NCBI RefSeq assembly: GCF_014243395.1
Contig: NZ_JACLCP010000001.1
Coordinates: 1,054,001-1,118,000, forward strand
Source of the DNA: Winogradskyella flava
GTDB taxonomy: Bacteria; Bacteroidota; Bacteroidia; Flavobacteriales; Flavobacteriaceae
Reading direction: 5' to 3'
Length of the DNA stretch: 64,000 bases
Made by a program: the position numbers and the translations under genes. Position 1 is the first letter of the stretch; every line of letters begins with the position of its first letter. Of the stretch, positions 44,417-54,346 are shown piece after piece. Under the pieces are notes generated by a model, which worked only from the letters and a program-made list of their open reading frames with translations, did not search any database and was not told the origin of the DNA.

Positions 44417-45352
44417 TTATAATTTTTCTAATATCTGTTTCAAAACTACTTGAGCGGCATAGGTTCTATTATTTGCTTGTTGAATGACCACGGAACTATC
44501 GCCATCTAAAACCGAATCTTCAACCACAACATTTCGTCTCACAGGTAAGCAATGCATAAATTTTGCATCACCTAACTTTTCTTTGGTAATCATCCAATTT
44601 TTATCGTGATGAATGACTTTGCCGTAATCACTATAACTACTCCAGTTTTTTGCATAAACAAAGTCGGCATTTTTAAATGCTTTCTCTTGATTGTAATTTA
44701 TTGGTGTGTTTTTAGTGATCTCTGGATTCAAATCGTAACCTTTAGGATGGGTAATTGTTAAATCAACATCCATTTGTTGCATAACTTCAACAAAAGAATT
44801 GGCTACAGCTTGTGGTAAAGCTTTAGGATGTGGTGCCCATGATAACACTACTTTTGGCCTTGCCTTTTCCGCTAATTCTGAAACGGTGATTGCGTCAGTT
44901 AATGCTTGCAACGGATGTCCAGTCGCACTTTCCATATTCACTATTGGTACTGTTGCGTATTTAATAAAACTGTTCATCACAAATTCCGACTTATCTTTTT
45001 CTTTGTCTGTTAAGCTTGGAAATGCTCTAACTGCAATGATATCTGCATATTGTGAGATGACTTGTGCCGCTTCCTTAATGTGTTCTGAAGTATTGGTATT
45101 CATAATCGTTCCATCTTCGAATTCTAAATTCCAAGCATCATTGACGTTTAAAACCATAACGTTCATGCCTAAGTTTTTTGCTGCTTTTTCAGTGCTTAAA
45201 CGTGTGCGTAAGCTCGAATTAAAAAATAGCATCATCAGGGTTTTATGTTTTCCTAAATCTTGAAATTCAAAAGGCGTCATTTTTAATAATATGGCTTCCT
45301 TTATTGTTTCTGATAGATTTGAAATGTCCTGTATTTCGGTATACTTTTTCAT
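44417..45352 (-). CDS. argF': N-acylornithine carbamoyltransferase (acetyl- or succinylornithine type)
   Basis: A 311-residue transcarbamylase. The carbamoyl-phosphate motif is FFNSSLRTRLS (43-53), not the STRTR of ordinary ornithine carbamoyltransferase. ATGHPLQALTD and FMHCLPVRRN follow, as in the Bacteroides succinylornithine and Xanthomonas acetylornithine enzymes. It makes N-acylcitrulline. The residue at the known specificity position (Pro90 in Bacteroides, Glu92 in Xanthomonas, by alignment from memory) is S89 here, so the acyl group used cannot be read off. It lies 1 bp after argD. Confidence 0.92.
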   Translation of the reverse strand: MKKYTEIQDISNLSETIKEAILLKMTPFEFQDLGKHKTLMMLFFNSSLRTRLSTEKAAKNLGMNVMVLNVNDAWNLEFEDGTIMNTNTSEHIKEAAQVISQYADIIAVRAFPSLTDKEKDKSEFVMNSFIKYATVPIVNMESATGHPLQALTDAITVSELAEKARPKVVLSWAPHPKALPQAVANSFVEVMQQMDVDLTITHPKGYDLNPEITKNTPINYNQEKAFKNADFVYAKNWSSYSDYGKVIHHDKNWMITKEKLGDAKFMHCLPVRRNVVVEDSVLDGDSSVVIQQANNRTYAAQVVLKQILEKL

Positions 45353-45353
45353 C

Positions 45354-46478
45354 CTACAACTCTTGTTTTAGTGCGTCAAAGAAAGCATTTATGTGCTTTA
45401 TTTGTATGGTTAAAGGAGGAAGAATCCTCAGTAAATTAGGGTTTTTTGAACTTCCTGTAAATATGTGATGTTTATGAATGAGTATTCGTCGTAATTCTGA
45501 AATTGGGAAATCAAACTCCAACCCAAGCATTAAGCCTCGTCCTTTAATTGTCTTAATTTGAGGAATTGATTGTGCCTTTTCCATAAAATGCGCTGATATC
45601 ATTTTAGCATTATCCATCAAATTTTCTGATGCTATAACTTCCAATACTGTAAGCGAAGCCGCACAGGCCAAATGATTACCGCCAAAGGTTGTTCCCAACA
45701 TTCCGAAGGTGGCTTTTATATTCTGGTGAATCAAAATACCGCCAACAGGGAAACCATTACCCATGCCTTTAGCAATAGAAATAATATCTGGTGTGATGTT
45801 GTGTTTCTGAAATGCGAAGAAATCACCCGTTCTTCCGAAACCAGATTGTACCTCGTCTGCGATTAAAGCTGTATTGTATTTTTTACAAAGAACTTCTAAA
45901 CCTTGATAAAATTCGGTGGTGCTTTCATCCAATCCTCCAACACCTTGAATACATTCGATAATGACCGCGCAAGTTTCGTTTTGTTTTAAGATATTCTCAA
46001 CAGCAATCAAATCACCTAATGCCGCAAAATCTACATCTTGTTGGGCATTTAGAGGTGCAACGACTTTAGGGTTGTCGGTTGCAGCAACGGCTGCGGAGGT
46101 GCGACCATGAAATGAATTATGGAAAGCTAAAACCTTATGCTTTTCATTATGAAAAGAGGCCAGTTTAAGTGCGTTTTCGTTGGCTTCTGCTCCAGAATTG
46201 CACAAAAACAACTGATAATCTTTACAGCCAGAAAGCACTTTTAGTTTATTTGCCAATTGTAGTTGTAGTGGATTTTGAATAGAGTTGCTATAAAAACCTA
46301 ATTCGGATACCTGATTGGAAATAGCAGACACATATTGTGGATGAGAGTGTCCAATGGATATCACGGCATGGCCACCATATAAATCCAGATATTCGGTACC
46401 AATGTCGTCATAAACAAAGACATCCTTAGCCTTTACAGGTGTAATATCAAATAATGGGTAGACATTAAACAAACTCAT
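45354..46478 (-). CDS. argD: N-acetylornithine (N-acylornithine) aminotransferase
   Basis: A 374-residue class III PLP aminotransferase. GGHAVISIGHSHP near the N-terminus, the pyrophosphate-binding SGAEANENALKLA, ADEVQSGFGRTG and the PLP lysine in SIAKGMGNGFPVG are present. It transaminates N-acylglutamate semialdehyde with glutamate. Start overlaps the proC stop by 4 bp. Confidence 0.95.
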   Translation of the reverse strand: MSLFNVYPLFDITPVKAKDVFVYDDIGTEYLDLYGGHAVISIGHSHPQYVSAISNQVSELGFYSNSIQNPLQLQLANKLKVLSGCKDYQLFLCNSGAEANENALKLASFHNEKHKVLAFHNSFHGRTSAAVAATDNPKVVAPLNAQQDVDFAALGDLIAVENILKQNETCAVIIECIQGVGGLDESTTEFYQGLEVLCKKYNTALIADEVQSGFGRTGDFFAFQKHNITPDIISIAKGMGNGFPVGGILIHQNIKATFGMLGTTFGGNHLACAASLTVLEVIASENLMDNAKMISAHFMEKAQSIPQIKTIKGRGLMLGLEFDFPISELRRILIHKHHIFTGSSKNPNLLRILPPLTIQIKHINAFFDALKQEL

Positions 46479-47275
46479 ATCTGTTCCTCTTTTATAGCAT
46501 TGATTTTATTGAATGAGGCTACCATACCTTGAATCAAGGAAGAACTTAATCCTTTATGTTCCATCTGGTTTAAACCTGTAATTGTGCAGCCCATAGGTGT
46601 AGTCACGCGATCAATCTCTTCTTCAGGATGATTTCCATTGGTGATTAACAGATGTGCTGCACCCTCACTCGTGTACATGGCTAATTCTTGCGCTTCTTTG
46701 GCATCAAATCCTAGCTGAATGGCAGCTTGTGTCGTGGCTCTTATAAGTCGCATCCAAAAGGCTATACCACTTGCACAAACTACAGTTGCAGCTTGCATTT
46801 GTGATTCTGGAATTGACAAAGTATGACCTAATCCGTTAAAAATAGCTTCTGCAATTTTAATACGTTTTTCGCCTTGGGTGTTACAGCATAGACAGGTCAT
46901 AGATTTACCAACGGCAATCGCTGTGTTGGGCATGGCTCTAATAATGAATCTATCGGTACCAACTTGATTTTCAATATTTTGAATGCCATAACCTGTGATG
47001 GTAGAGATTAACACATGCTTTTCCGTGAGATACAGTTTAATAGTGTTCAATATAGCTTCAAAATGCGCTGGTTGAACAGCGAAGATTAAAATATCCGATT
47101 GTTTCACCGCTTCTATATTGTCAGTGGTCAACACGACATTTTTATAACCATCAAATTCCTGAACATCCTGTAAGTGTCTTCTGGTTAAGTATAAACTCGT
47201 TATCGTATTGTTGGTTATTAGGCCTTTGGCAATGGATTTGCCTAAATTTCCTGTTCCTATGATTGCTATTTTCAT
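46475..47275 (-). CDS. proC: Pyrroline-5-carboxylate reductase
   Basis: A 266-residue NAD(P)H enzyme. The Rossmann motif is AIIGTGNLGKSIAKGL (3-18); the C-terminal dimerisation domain carries MPNTAIAVGKSMT and GATTPMG-like VTTPMGCTITGLNQME. It makes proline from pyrroline-5-carboxylate. Unusually it is embedded between argC and argD while proA and proB are not in the window. It overlaps argD by 4 bp, so it is translated with the arg genes. Confidence 0.94.
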   Translation of the reverse strand: MKIAIIGTGNLGKSIAKGLITNNTITSLYLTRRHLQDVQEFDGYKNVVLTTDNIEAVKQSDILIFAVQPAHFEAILNTIKLYLTEKHVLISTITGYGIQNIENQVGTDRFIIRAMPNTAIAVGKSMTCLCCNTQGEKRIKIAEAIFNGLGHTLSIPESQMQAATVVCASGIAFWMRLIRATTQAAIQLGFDAKEAQELAMYTSEGAAHLLITNGNHPEEEIDRVTTPMGCTITGLNQMEHKGLSSSLIQGMVASFNKINAIKEEQI

Positions 47276-47324
47276 GTTATAGTCGTTAGTTGTTAGTGGA
47301 TAGTAATTAGTACTTACTCAGAAT

Positions 47325-48299
47325 TTAAAAATATGTTGCTTTCAACTTTAACCCTTCGGTTTCTTCAAAATCAAACATGAGATTCATGTTTTGCACAGCT
47401 TGCCCTGATGCACCTTTTAATAAATTATCAATGATGCTTGTTACCAATAATTTGCCCTCATGTTTATGTAAATGGAGTATACATTTGTTGGTGTTTACCA
47501 CTTGTTTTAAATGGATGTTGTCTTCTGAAGTTACTACGAATCTGGCATCCTTATAAAATTCTGAATACAGTTTTTGAGCATCGTCTAAACTGCCATTAAA
47601 TTTGGTGTATAGTGTAGCAAAGATGCCTCGTGAAAAATTCCCGCGATTCGGCATAAAATTGATATCCGAATCAAAATTAGACTGCAATAGTTTCACCGAT
47701 TGATTAATCTCGCCAAGATGCTGATGCGTAAATGGTTTGTAATATGAAAAATTATTATCGCGCCAAGTGAAATGCGTTGTTGCAGATAGCGATGTTCCTG
47801 CTCCTGTTGCTCCTGTTGCTGCGTTGATGTGCACATCATTATTCAATAATTTCGCATCGGCCAGTGGTAATAATCCTAATTGAATGGCTGTAGCAAAACA
47901 ACCTGGATTGGCAATACAGTCAGCGCTTTTAATTGCTACCTTATTTAACTCTGGTAAACCATAAACAAAGGTTTTATTGTTAAATATCTTGTCTTTTTCT
48001 AATCTAAAATCATTACTCAAATCAATGATTTTAGTCGTTTGCGAAAATGTATGTTGTTCTAGAAATGATTTTGAATTACCATGCCCTAAGCACAAGAAGA
48101 GCACATCAACATTTGGGTTGATTTCACTGGAAAATGCTATGTTCTCACCGATTAAGTCTTGATGCACTTTTCCAATAGCATTTCCAGCATTTGAGGTGCT
48201 GTAAATAAAATTGATTTCTGCCTTTGAGTGGTTAATTAAAATTCTGATCAATTCACCAGCAGTATAACCTGCACCACCAACTATTCCTACTTGTATCAT
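47325..48299 (-). CDS. argC: N-acetyl-gamma-glutamyl-phosphate reductase
   Basis: A 324-residue NADPH dehydrogenase. GIVGGAGYTAGELIR at the N-terminus, the catalytic cysteine in ANPGCFATA and the substrate histidine region FTHQHLGEI are visible. It reduces N-acylglutamyl phosphate. Its ATG overlaps the argG stop by 4 bp. Confidence 0.96.
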   Translation of the reverse strand: MIQVGIVGGAGYTAGELIRILINHSKAEINFIYSTSNAGNAIGKVHQDLIGENIAFSSEINPNVDVLFLCLGHGNSKSFLEQHTFSQTTKIIDLSNDFRLEKDKIFNNKTFVYGLPELNKVAIKSADCIANPGCFATAIQLGLLPLADAKLLNNDVHINAATGATGAGTSLSATTHFTWRDNNFSYYKPFTHQHLGEINQSVKLLQSNFDSDINFMPNRGNFSRGIFATLYTKFNGSLDDAQKLYSEFYKDARFVVTSEDNIHLKQVVNTNKCILHLHKHEGKLLVTSIIDNLLKGASGQAVQNMNLMFDFEETEGLKLKATYF

Positions 48300-49480
48300 G
48301 AGTTGTTATTTACTTGTTGATAGATTTTGTTCTGGTTGCCAACGATTTTGATGAATCCTTTAGCTTCTTCTGCCGTCCAACCTTTATTTTCTTCACCATA
48401 GCTTCCAAATTTGGTACTCATTAAATCGTGTTTAGAGGAAATGCCATCCAAATTAAAATGATAAGGTTTCAAAGTCACTACGACATCACCAGTTACTTTC
48501 TCTTGGCTACTTTCTAGAAAGGCTTCCATATCTCTCATGACAGGATCCAAATATTGACCCTCATGCAGGTGCATACCGTAGAAATTGGATAAATAATCCT
48601 TATGCTGTAATTGCCATTTGGTAAGTGTATGTTTTTCTAATAAGTGATGTGCTTTAACTATAATTAATGCTGCTGCAGCTTCAAAACCAACACGTCCTTT
48701 AATACCAACTATGGTATCGCCAACATGGATATCCCTACCAATGGCATAAGCCGAAGCTAGGTCATTAAGTGTTTCAATATTGACATCAGGTGCCTTTTTA
48801 ATACCATTTATGGCAATCAATTCTCCCTTTAAAAAAGTTAGAGCTACCTTTTCTTCACCATCTTTTTTTAATTGTGAAGGGTATGCCGATTCAGGTAGAG
48901 GTTGCTCAGAAGTTAAGGTTTCTGCACCACCAACACTTGTGCCCCAAAGTCCTTTGTTTATAGAATATTGTGCTTTTTCCCAGGACAGGTCTATACCATT
49001 TGCTTTTAAGTATTCGATTTCTTCTTGTCTGGATAATTGCTGATCTCTAATAGGTGTAATAATTTCTATATCTGGAGCTAGTGTTTGAAAAATCATATCA
49101 AAACGCACTTGATCGTTTCCAGCTCCTGTACTACCATGAGCAATATATTTTGCGTTAATACTTTTAGCATATTCAATAATTTCAATCGCTTGAATGATAC
49201 GTTCTGCACTTACGGATAGCGGATAAGTATTATTCTTCAATACGTTTCCAAAGATTAAATATTTAATGACCTTTTGGTAATATGAAGTAACAGCATCAAT
49301 ATTCTTATAGGTGGATACACCCATTTTGTAAGCATTACTTTCTATGGTTTTGATTTCTTCTTTAGTAAAACCTCCGGTATTTACGCTTATAGCATGAACT
49401 TCGTAACCAGCTTTTGATAAGCTGACTGCACAATACGATGTGTCTAATCCACCGCTATAGGCTATGACTAATTTTTTCAT
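48296..49480 (-). CDS. argG: Argininosuccinate synthase
   Basis: A 394-residue ATP-dependent ligase. The PP-loop is AYSGGLDTSYC (8-18), and the HGSTGAGNDQVRF aspartate/citrulline site follows. It joins citrulline with aspartate. It overlaps both neighbours by 4 bp, and is second in the arg operon. Confidence 0.97.
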   Translation of the reverse strand: MKKLVIAYSGGLDTSYCAVSLSKAGYEVHAISVNTGGFTKEEIKTIESNAYKMGVSTYKNIDAVTSYYQKVIKYLIFGNVLKNNTYPLSVSAERIIQAIEIIEYAKSINAKYIAHGSTGAGNDQVRFDMIFQTLAPDIEIITPIRDQQLSRQEEIEYLKANGIDLSWEKAQYSINKGLWGTSVGGAETLTSEQPLPESAYPSQLKKDGEEKVALTFLKGELIAINGIKKAPDVNIETLNDLASAYAIGRDIHVGDTIVGIKGRVGFEAAAALIIVKAHHLLEKHTLTKWQLQHKDYLSNFYGMHLHEGQYLDPVMRDMEAFLESSQEKVTGDVVVTLKPYHFNLDGISSKHDLMSTKFGSYGEENKGWTAEEAKGFIKIVGNQNKIYQQVNNNS

Positions 49481-50100
49481 TTCTTATCTTTTTTTAAGAA
49501 CATGGATTGTTTGATATTTTTCAATCTTGTCCATACTTTTTTATCAATATCCTTTTCTTTTGTATTAATTTCTTTAGCTTTTAAAGGATCGTATAGCATG
49601 CCAGTACATAAACACATACTTTGGTTGGTGCGCTGTAGAACATCATAATTTTTGCAAGTTTGGCAACCATTCCAAAAGGTTTGGTCATCTGTTAATTCTG
49701 AAAATGTTACGGGTTTGTAACCGAGTTCACTGTTCATTTTCATCACAGCCAAACCCGTAGTGATACTAAAGACTTTAGAATCTGGAAATTTGGTTCTTGA
49801 ATGCTCAAAAATCACTTTTTTGATTTTTTTAGCTAGACCTTGATTTCTGTAGTTTGGATGTACAATCAGGCCAGAATTAGCAACAAATTTGCCGTGACTC
49901 CACGCTTCGATGTAACAAAAACCAGCAAATGCGTCACCATCTAGAGCAATGACTGCATTTCCATTTTCCATTTTAGAAATCACATATTCTGGTTGTCGCT
50001 TAGCTATTCCAGTACCTCTTACTTGAGCCGCTTCTTCTATAGTTTTGCAGATAATATCTGCATAGATAATATGGGATTTATTAGCAATGACAATTTCCAT
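49477..50100 (-). CDS. GNAT acetyltransferase with C-terminal cysteine motif, probable N-acylglutamate synthase
   Basis: A 207-residue GNAT-fold protein. The acetyl-CoA site is LIVHPNYRNQGLAKKI (78-93). Unlike most GNAT proteins it carries C146-x2-C149 and C163-x-C165 (FWNGCQTCKNY…CLCTG), a possible metal or redox site. It heads the arginine operon, overlapping argG by 4 bp, and the operon has no classical argA or argJ. It is therefore the best candidate for the first step, acylation of glutamate; this is inference from position, not from close similarity to ArgA. Confidence 0.84.
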   Translation of the reverse strand: MEIVIANKSHIIYADIICKTIEEAAQVRGTGIAKRQPEYVISKMENGNAVIALDGDAFAGFCYIEAWSHGKFVANSGLIVHPNYRNQGLAKKIKKVIFEHSRTKFPDSKVFSITTGLAVMKMNSELGYKPVTFSELTDDQTFWNGCQTCKNYDVLQRTNQSMCLCTGMLYDPLKAKEINTKEKDIDKKVWTRLKNIKQSMFLKKDKK

Positions 50101-50527
50101 TGTAATTGTATTAAGATTTAAAATTTGTACTGATATTGTCGTTTGGAAACAGAGCTGGACTCACCTAAGCTCTAAAAATAGAAGTTCACCCTTACGGGCG
50201 ACGCAGAAAAAAGCGACGCAATACCTTGCTATTATCTGAAGTGATAATTAAGGATTGAACCTGATATTTGAAAGTTGAGTTATACACGATGAAAGTTGAA
50301 AAATTAATATAGAGTTTGTTACTAATAGTAGAATTAGCGGCGGCGTTTTGCCAAGTTTAGACCTGTGGGTCTGGGTGCTCTATACTTGTGTCTCAGTGTA
50401 AACATAGAGCTAAACTACATATTAAATTTCTATTTGCAATAGATGTTATGCGGTTTCTTCAAAAATTTATGACATTCTAAATAAATAACTTTTAAATTAT
50501 AAATATCTCATTTATAGATAGTTTAAT
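50101..50527 (-). promoter_or_regulatory. Leader region of the arginine operon with several hairpins
   Basis: This 427-bp gap has no gene. It contains a cluster of stems: GGC/GCC (50342-50352), AGACC/GGTCT (50359-50372) and GCTCTAT (50377-50383) with ATAGAGC (50404-50410), locally richer in G+C than its surroundings. Nearer argG's operon start it holds a direct repeat GCGACGCA (50198-50205, 50213-50220) and AGAGCT/AGCTCT around 50150-50175. An AT-only stem TATAAAT/ATTTATA (50498-50516) follows gapN and could be a weak terminator. A structured leader or small RNA is possible. Confidence 0.45.
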
Positions 50528-52117
50528 TTAAAGAATATAATCTGTGCTCACAAAGTTGGAAGCTCGGGAGTCTAGTAGATCCTTTAAAATAGCATTGTTA
50601 TAATCATTGTCTTTTGAGGCAACAAAAGTTCTAATTGAAAACGAACGTAAGGCATCATGAACACTTAAGGTAGCAACAGCCGAATCCTTACGACCTGTAA
50701 AAGGATATACGTCGGGTCCTCTTTGGCAAGAGCTATTAAGATTAACCCGACAAACCAAATTTACCAAGGTATCAATTAATGGTGCTAGGGTTTTTACGTC
50801 TTTTCCAAATAAACTTACTTGTTGACCGTAATTAGATTCTGCCATGTCGTTTAATGGTTCTTCAATGTCACTAAATGGTACAACAGGAATCACTGGCCCA
50901 AATTGTTCTTCTTGAAAAACTCTCATGTCTTTTGAAACAGGATATAATACTGCTGGAAAAATATAATTTTCTGTTGTTTTACCGCCTTTTTTATTAATTA
51001 CTAAGGCGCCTTTAGCAGTCGCATCGTCAATTAACTCTTGAATATATGAAGGTTTATCTGGTTCAGGTAGGGGTGTTAATTTTGCGCCATCTTCCCATGG
51101 ATTGCCAAACTTGAGGGTATCGACTTTTTCAGAAAAACGTTTGTTAAATTCTTCAATAATAGCTTCGTGGACATATAAAACTTTCAGAGCAGTACAACGC
51201 TGACCATTAAAAGAGGTTGTGCCAGCAATACATTCTGATATTGCCAGATCTAAATCCGCATCTGGCAATACAATGGCGGGATTTTTTGCTTCCAACCCGA
51301 GAACTAAACGTAGTCTATTACTTTTTGGATGTTGATTTTGTAAGGCATTTGCAGATTTACTGTTTCCTATGAGAGCCAAAACGTCAACTTTGCCAGTTTG
51401 CATAATTGGTGCAGCGACGGTTCTACCTCTTCCATAGATAATATTAACAACACCTTTTGGGAAGCTATTCTGAAATGCCTCAATTAATGGAGATAGGAGT
51501 AATACACCAAATTTTGCAGGTTTAAAAATGGTCGTATTACCCATGATTATGGCAGGAATCAGCAATGCAAATGTTTCATTTAACGGATAGTTGTAAGGCC
51601 CTAAGCATAGTACAACACCAAGAGGCCCTCTTCTAATGTGTGCATGGACACCATCATGTTTCTGAAATTTGGCACTATTGCGATCCATGTCTTTATAATC
51701 TTCGATAGTATCGTAGATATATTCTACAGTTCTGTCAAATTCCTTTTGCGAATCAGGTAAATTTTTCCCTATTTCCCACATTAAAAGCTTTACGACTTCA
51801 TCACGTTTGGTTTTCATTTGTTCCACAAACTTTTCCATGCAAGCAATACGATCAACCACCTTCATGGTTGGCCATAAGCCTTGGCCTTTGTCATAGGCTT
51901 CTACTGCGGCATCAAGCGCACTGATGGCTTCTTTCTTTCCTAAAGTAGGAATAGTGCCTAAATATGTTGGTTGATAAGCTTCAGTTGAAGATATCGTGGA
52001 ATAAATATCAGATGTTTGACCTCGCCATGTTTTCAGTTCTCCACCGACTAGATAGGTGTTTTGATTCAAGATTTCTTTAATCTGAAATTGCTCTGGAATG
52101 TCATTTTTTGAAGTCAT
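50528..52117 (-). CDS. gapN: NADP-dependent non-phosphorylating glyceraldehyde-3-phosphate dehydrogenase-like aldehyde dehydrogenase
   Basis: A 529-residue aldehyde dehydrogenase. The catalytic cysteine is in [10 protein letters not shown], the general base glutamate in [11 protein letters not shown] and the nucleotide-binding [12 protein letters not shown] precedes them. The long N-terminus and [20 protein letters not shown] resemble GapN. It would oxidise glyceraldehyde-3-phosphate to 3-phosphoglycerate with NADP. I chose the ATG at 52117 (protein starting [10 protein letters not shown]), 10 bp after thrC; an upstream ATG at 52189 would overlap thrC by 62 bp. It is the last gene of the ilv-thr operon, where it could supply NADPH for the dehydrogenases. 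Confidence 0.84.
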   Translation of the reverse strand: MTSKNDIPEQFQIKEILNQNTYLVGGELKTWRGQTSDIYSTISSTEAYQPTYLGTIPTLGKKEAISALDAAVEAYDKGQGLWPTMKVVDRIACMEKFVEQMKTKRDEVVKLLMWEIGKNLPDSQKEFDRTVEYIYDTIEDYKDMDRNSAKFQKHDGVHAHIRRGPLGVVLCLGPYNYPLNETFALLIPAIIMGNTTIFKPAKFGVLLLSPLIEAFQNSFPKGVVNIIYGRGRTVAAPIMQTGKVDVLALIGNSKSANALQNQHPKSNRLRLVLGLEAKNPAIVLPDADLDLAISECIAGTTSFNGQRCTALKVLYVHEAIIEEFNKRFSEKVDTLKFGNPWEDGAKLTPLPEPDKPSYIQELIDDATAKGALVINKKGGKTTENYIFPAVLYPVSKDMRVFQEEQFGPVIPVVPFSDIEEPLNDMAESNYGQQVSLFGKDVKTLAPLIDTLVNLVCRVNLNSSCQRGPDVYPFTGRKDSAVATLSVHDALRSFSIRTFVASKDNDYNNAILKDLLDSRASNFVSTDYIL

Positions 52118-52127
52118 AGTACTTTTT

Positions 52128-53426
52128 TTATTGAAGTAGGTATGTTTTGAGTTGATCGTAGTTGGAAATCTTAAGACTATGTTTTTCACGATCTATAATA
52201 GCCTCGATTTGTGGTGGCATTGTTATGGATTCTTTAATCGCTTTTGGTAATACTGGTAAAAATTTGATTGGGTGCGCTGTTTCCAAAAACACCCCTTGTG
52301 CATCATATGTTGTTTCTAAATACTTCTTTAGTGACAAATAGCCAATAGCACCATGCGGATCTGCAATATAATTATGCTTATCTTTTAGATGGTTAATGGC
52401 TTCAATAGTTTGTTCATCTGTATAACTATAACCTGATAAATTGGTTTTTAAAGCATTAAAATCATGATGATGTAATTCTTCAATACGGATGAAATTACTT
52501 GGGGCTCCAACATCCATAGCGTTGGATATGGTTTGTACGGAAGATTTTGTTGTATAGGTGCCCGTTTTCAGATATTCGGGCACAATATTATTCGCATTTG
52601 TTCCAGTTACAAAATGATGAATAGGAAGTCCTAATCTTTGGGCCATCATCCCGGCACAAATGTTACCGTAATTACCACTTGGTACGGAAAAAACTAATTT
52701 TTTATTGTTCCTTTTTAATGCTTTATAAGCGAAAAAGAAATAAAACATTTGTGGTAGCCAACGTGCTATATTGATAGAGTTGGCCGAAGTGAGCTTGTGT
52801 TTTGTTTTTAAGTCCTCATCCAAAAATGCTTTTTTTACCATGTCTTGACAATCGTCAAAAACGCCATTGACTTCTAGAGCCGTAATATTTTGACCAAGGG
52901 TTGTCAATTGTTTCTCTTGAATATCACTCACTTTACCACTAGGATAAAGAATGACAACTTCGACGCCATCAACACCTAAAAATCCACTTGCCACGGCGCC
53001 ACCGGTATCTCCCGAAGTGGCTACCAATACTGTAACGTCTTCTTTGATGTCTTTCTGTTTATTAAAATAGCCTAAACATCTAGCCATGAATCGTGCACCA
53101 ACATCCTTGAACGCCATTGTTGGTCCATGGTATAACTCCAAGGCAGATATATTTTCTTCAACGGACACAATAGGAAAATCAAAACTTAAAACATCCTTTA
53201 AAATCTCTTTTAAATCTTTTTCAGGTATTTCGTCACCAACAAATTGCTTAATGGCTTCGTAAGCTATAGTTACATGATCTAATGTGTCGATAGTTTCAAA
53301 AAAAGACGTTGGAAGTTTATGAATCTCTTTCGGAAAGTACAAACCTTTGTCTGGTGCCAAACCTTTGACGACAGCGTCTTGGAATGATACTTCCGGTGCT
53401 TTATGGTTTAAACTAAAATATTTCAT
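52128..53426 (-). CDS. thrC: Threonine synthase
   Basis: A 432-residue PLP enzyme of the short threonine synthase group. The PLP lysine is K107 in [13 protein letters not shown], and the phosphate-binding loop is [16 protein letters not shown]. It converts O-phosphohomoserine to threonine. Its ATG overlaps the thrB stop by 4 bp. Confidence 0.96.
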   Translation of the reverse strand: MKYFSLNHKAPEVSFQDAVVKGLAPDKGLYFPKEIHKLPTSFFETIDTLDHVTIAYEAIKQFVGDEIPEKDLKEILKDVLSFDFPIVSVEENISALELYHGPTMAFKDVGARFMARCLGYFNKQKDIKEDVTVLVATSGDTGGAVASGFLGVDGVEVVILYPSGKVSDIQEKQLTTLGQNITALEVNGVFDDCQDMVKKAFLDEDLKTKHKLTSANSINIARWLPQMFYFFFAYKALKRNNKKLVFSVPSGNYGNICAGMMAQRLGLPIHHFVTGTNANNIVPEYLKTGTYTTKSSVQTISNAMDVGAPSNFIRIEELHHHDFNALKTNLSGYSYTDEQTIEAINHLKDKHNYIADPHGAIGYLSLKKYLETTYDAQGVFLETAHPIKFLPVLPKAIKESITMPPQIEAIIDREKHSLKISNYDQLKTYLLQ

Positions 53427-54343
53427 ATGATACGTGCTCCTGCTTTGCTAATATTAGAGACATAAATGCTATAATCGATACCTGAATTTTTATAAACCGT
53501 ATTCATGGCTTCGGCTACTTTATTGGCGGTTTGTTTTCCTTTGCTCAATGCAAAAATGGAAGGTCCAGAACCAGAAATGCCTGCGCCTAAAGCACCGTTT
53601 GAAATGGCGGCTTCTTTAACTTCATCAAAATATGGAATAAGTTTTTTTCTGTTTGGTTCTGCTACTAAATCCACCAAAGAGCGTCCAATAAGATCAAAAT
53701 CCTCAGCATATAAGCCACTTACTAATCCACCAACATTGGCCCATTGCGAAATAGCTGTTTTAACAGGGATGTTTTGAGGCACTACTTTTCTCGCTGCTTC
53801 GGTTTTAATTTCAATTTGCGGATGAATCACAGTTGCTACCAATTTTGATGGTGTCGGAATACCGATAATGTCCAAAGGTTCATAACTTCTCACTAAAATA
53901 AAACCGCCATAAATGGCAGCAGCAACATTATCGGCAATCGCTGATCCGCAAGCTGTGACTTCGCCTTGCATGGCGAACTTGGTCAATTCTAGATTAGAAT
54001 ATTTTCCATTCAATAATGTATTGATCGCAAACGCAGTTCCGGAAGCACTTGCAGCAGAGCTACCCAATCCACTTCCAGGTTTAAATTTTTTAAAAATTTG
54101 AATATCTAGTCCAAAGTCGGCTTTACTGTCATTAAGCATATGTTGTGCAACCACACCAACAACATTCTTGTTGGCTTCAAAAGGTAAGTCGGCGCCTTCA
54201 ATTTTAGAGATGATGACGGATTTCTCTTTTGTTTTTGTAAATATCATTTCGTCGCCTAAAGCTTCCATGGAGAAACCCATAGCATCATATCCACAAGAGA
54301 CATTGGCTACTGTTGCTGGCGAAAAAATCTTGATACTATTCAT
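53423..54343 (-). CDS. thrB: Homoserine kinase
   Basis: A 306-residue GHMP kinase. The ATP-binding PGSGLGSSAASASG is near residues 91-104 and the C-terminal GAGISGSGPSIFAL motif is present. It phosphorylates homoserine. 3 bp downstream of thrA. Confidence 0.96.
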   Translation of the reverse strand: MNSIKIFSPATVANVSCGYDAMGFSMEALGDEMIFTKTKEKSVIISKIEGADLPFEANKNVVGVVAQHMLNDSKADFGLDIQIFKKFKPGSGLGSSAASASGTAFAINTLLNGKYSNLELTKFAMQGEVTACGSAIADNVAAAIYGGFILVRSYEPLDIIGIPTPSKLVATVIHPQIEIKTEAARKVVPQNIPVKTAISQWANVGGLVSGLYAEDFDLIGRSLVDLVAEPNRKKLIPYFDEVKEAAISNGALGAGISGSGPSIFALSKGKQTANKVAEAMNTVYKNSGIDYSIYVSNISKAGARII

Positions 54344-54346
54344 CTT

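Noticed and set aside
44799-45263. 154-codon open frame antisense to the carbamoyltransferase gene
   Set aside because: Contained in a well-supported gene on the other strand and without start context or recognisable domain.
50255-50285. tRNA-like T-loop sequence GGTTCAATCC on the minus strand
   Set aside because: The flanking bases do not form a T-stem, and no acceptor or anticodon arm can be drawn around it.
52118-52189. Upstream ATG at 52189 as the start of gapN
   Set aside because: It would overlap thrC by 62 bp; the added residues are unlike aldehyde dehydrogenase N-termini, and ATG 52117 gives a normal 10-bp gap.
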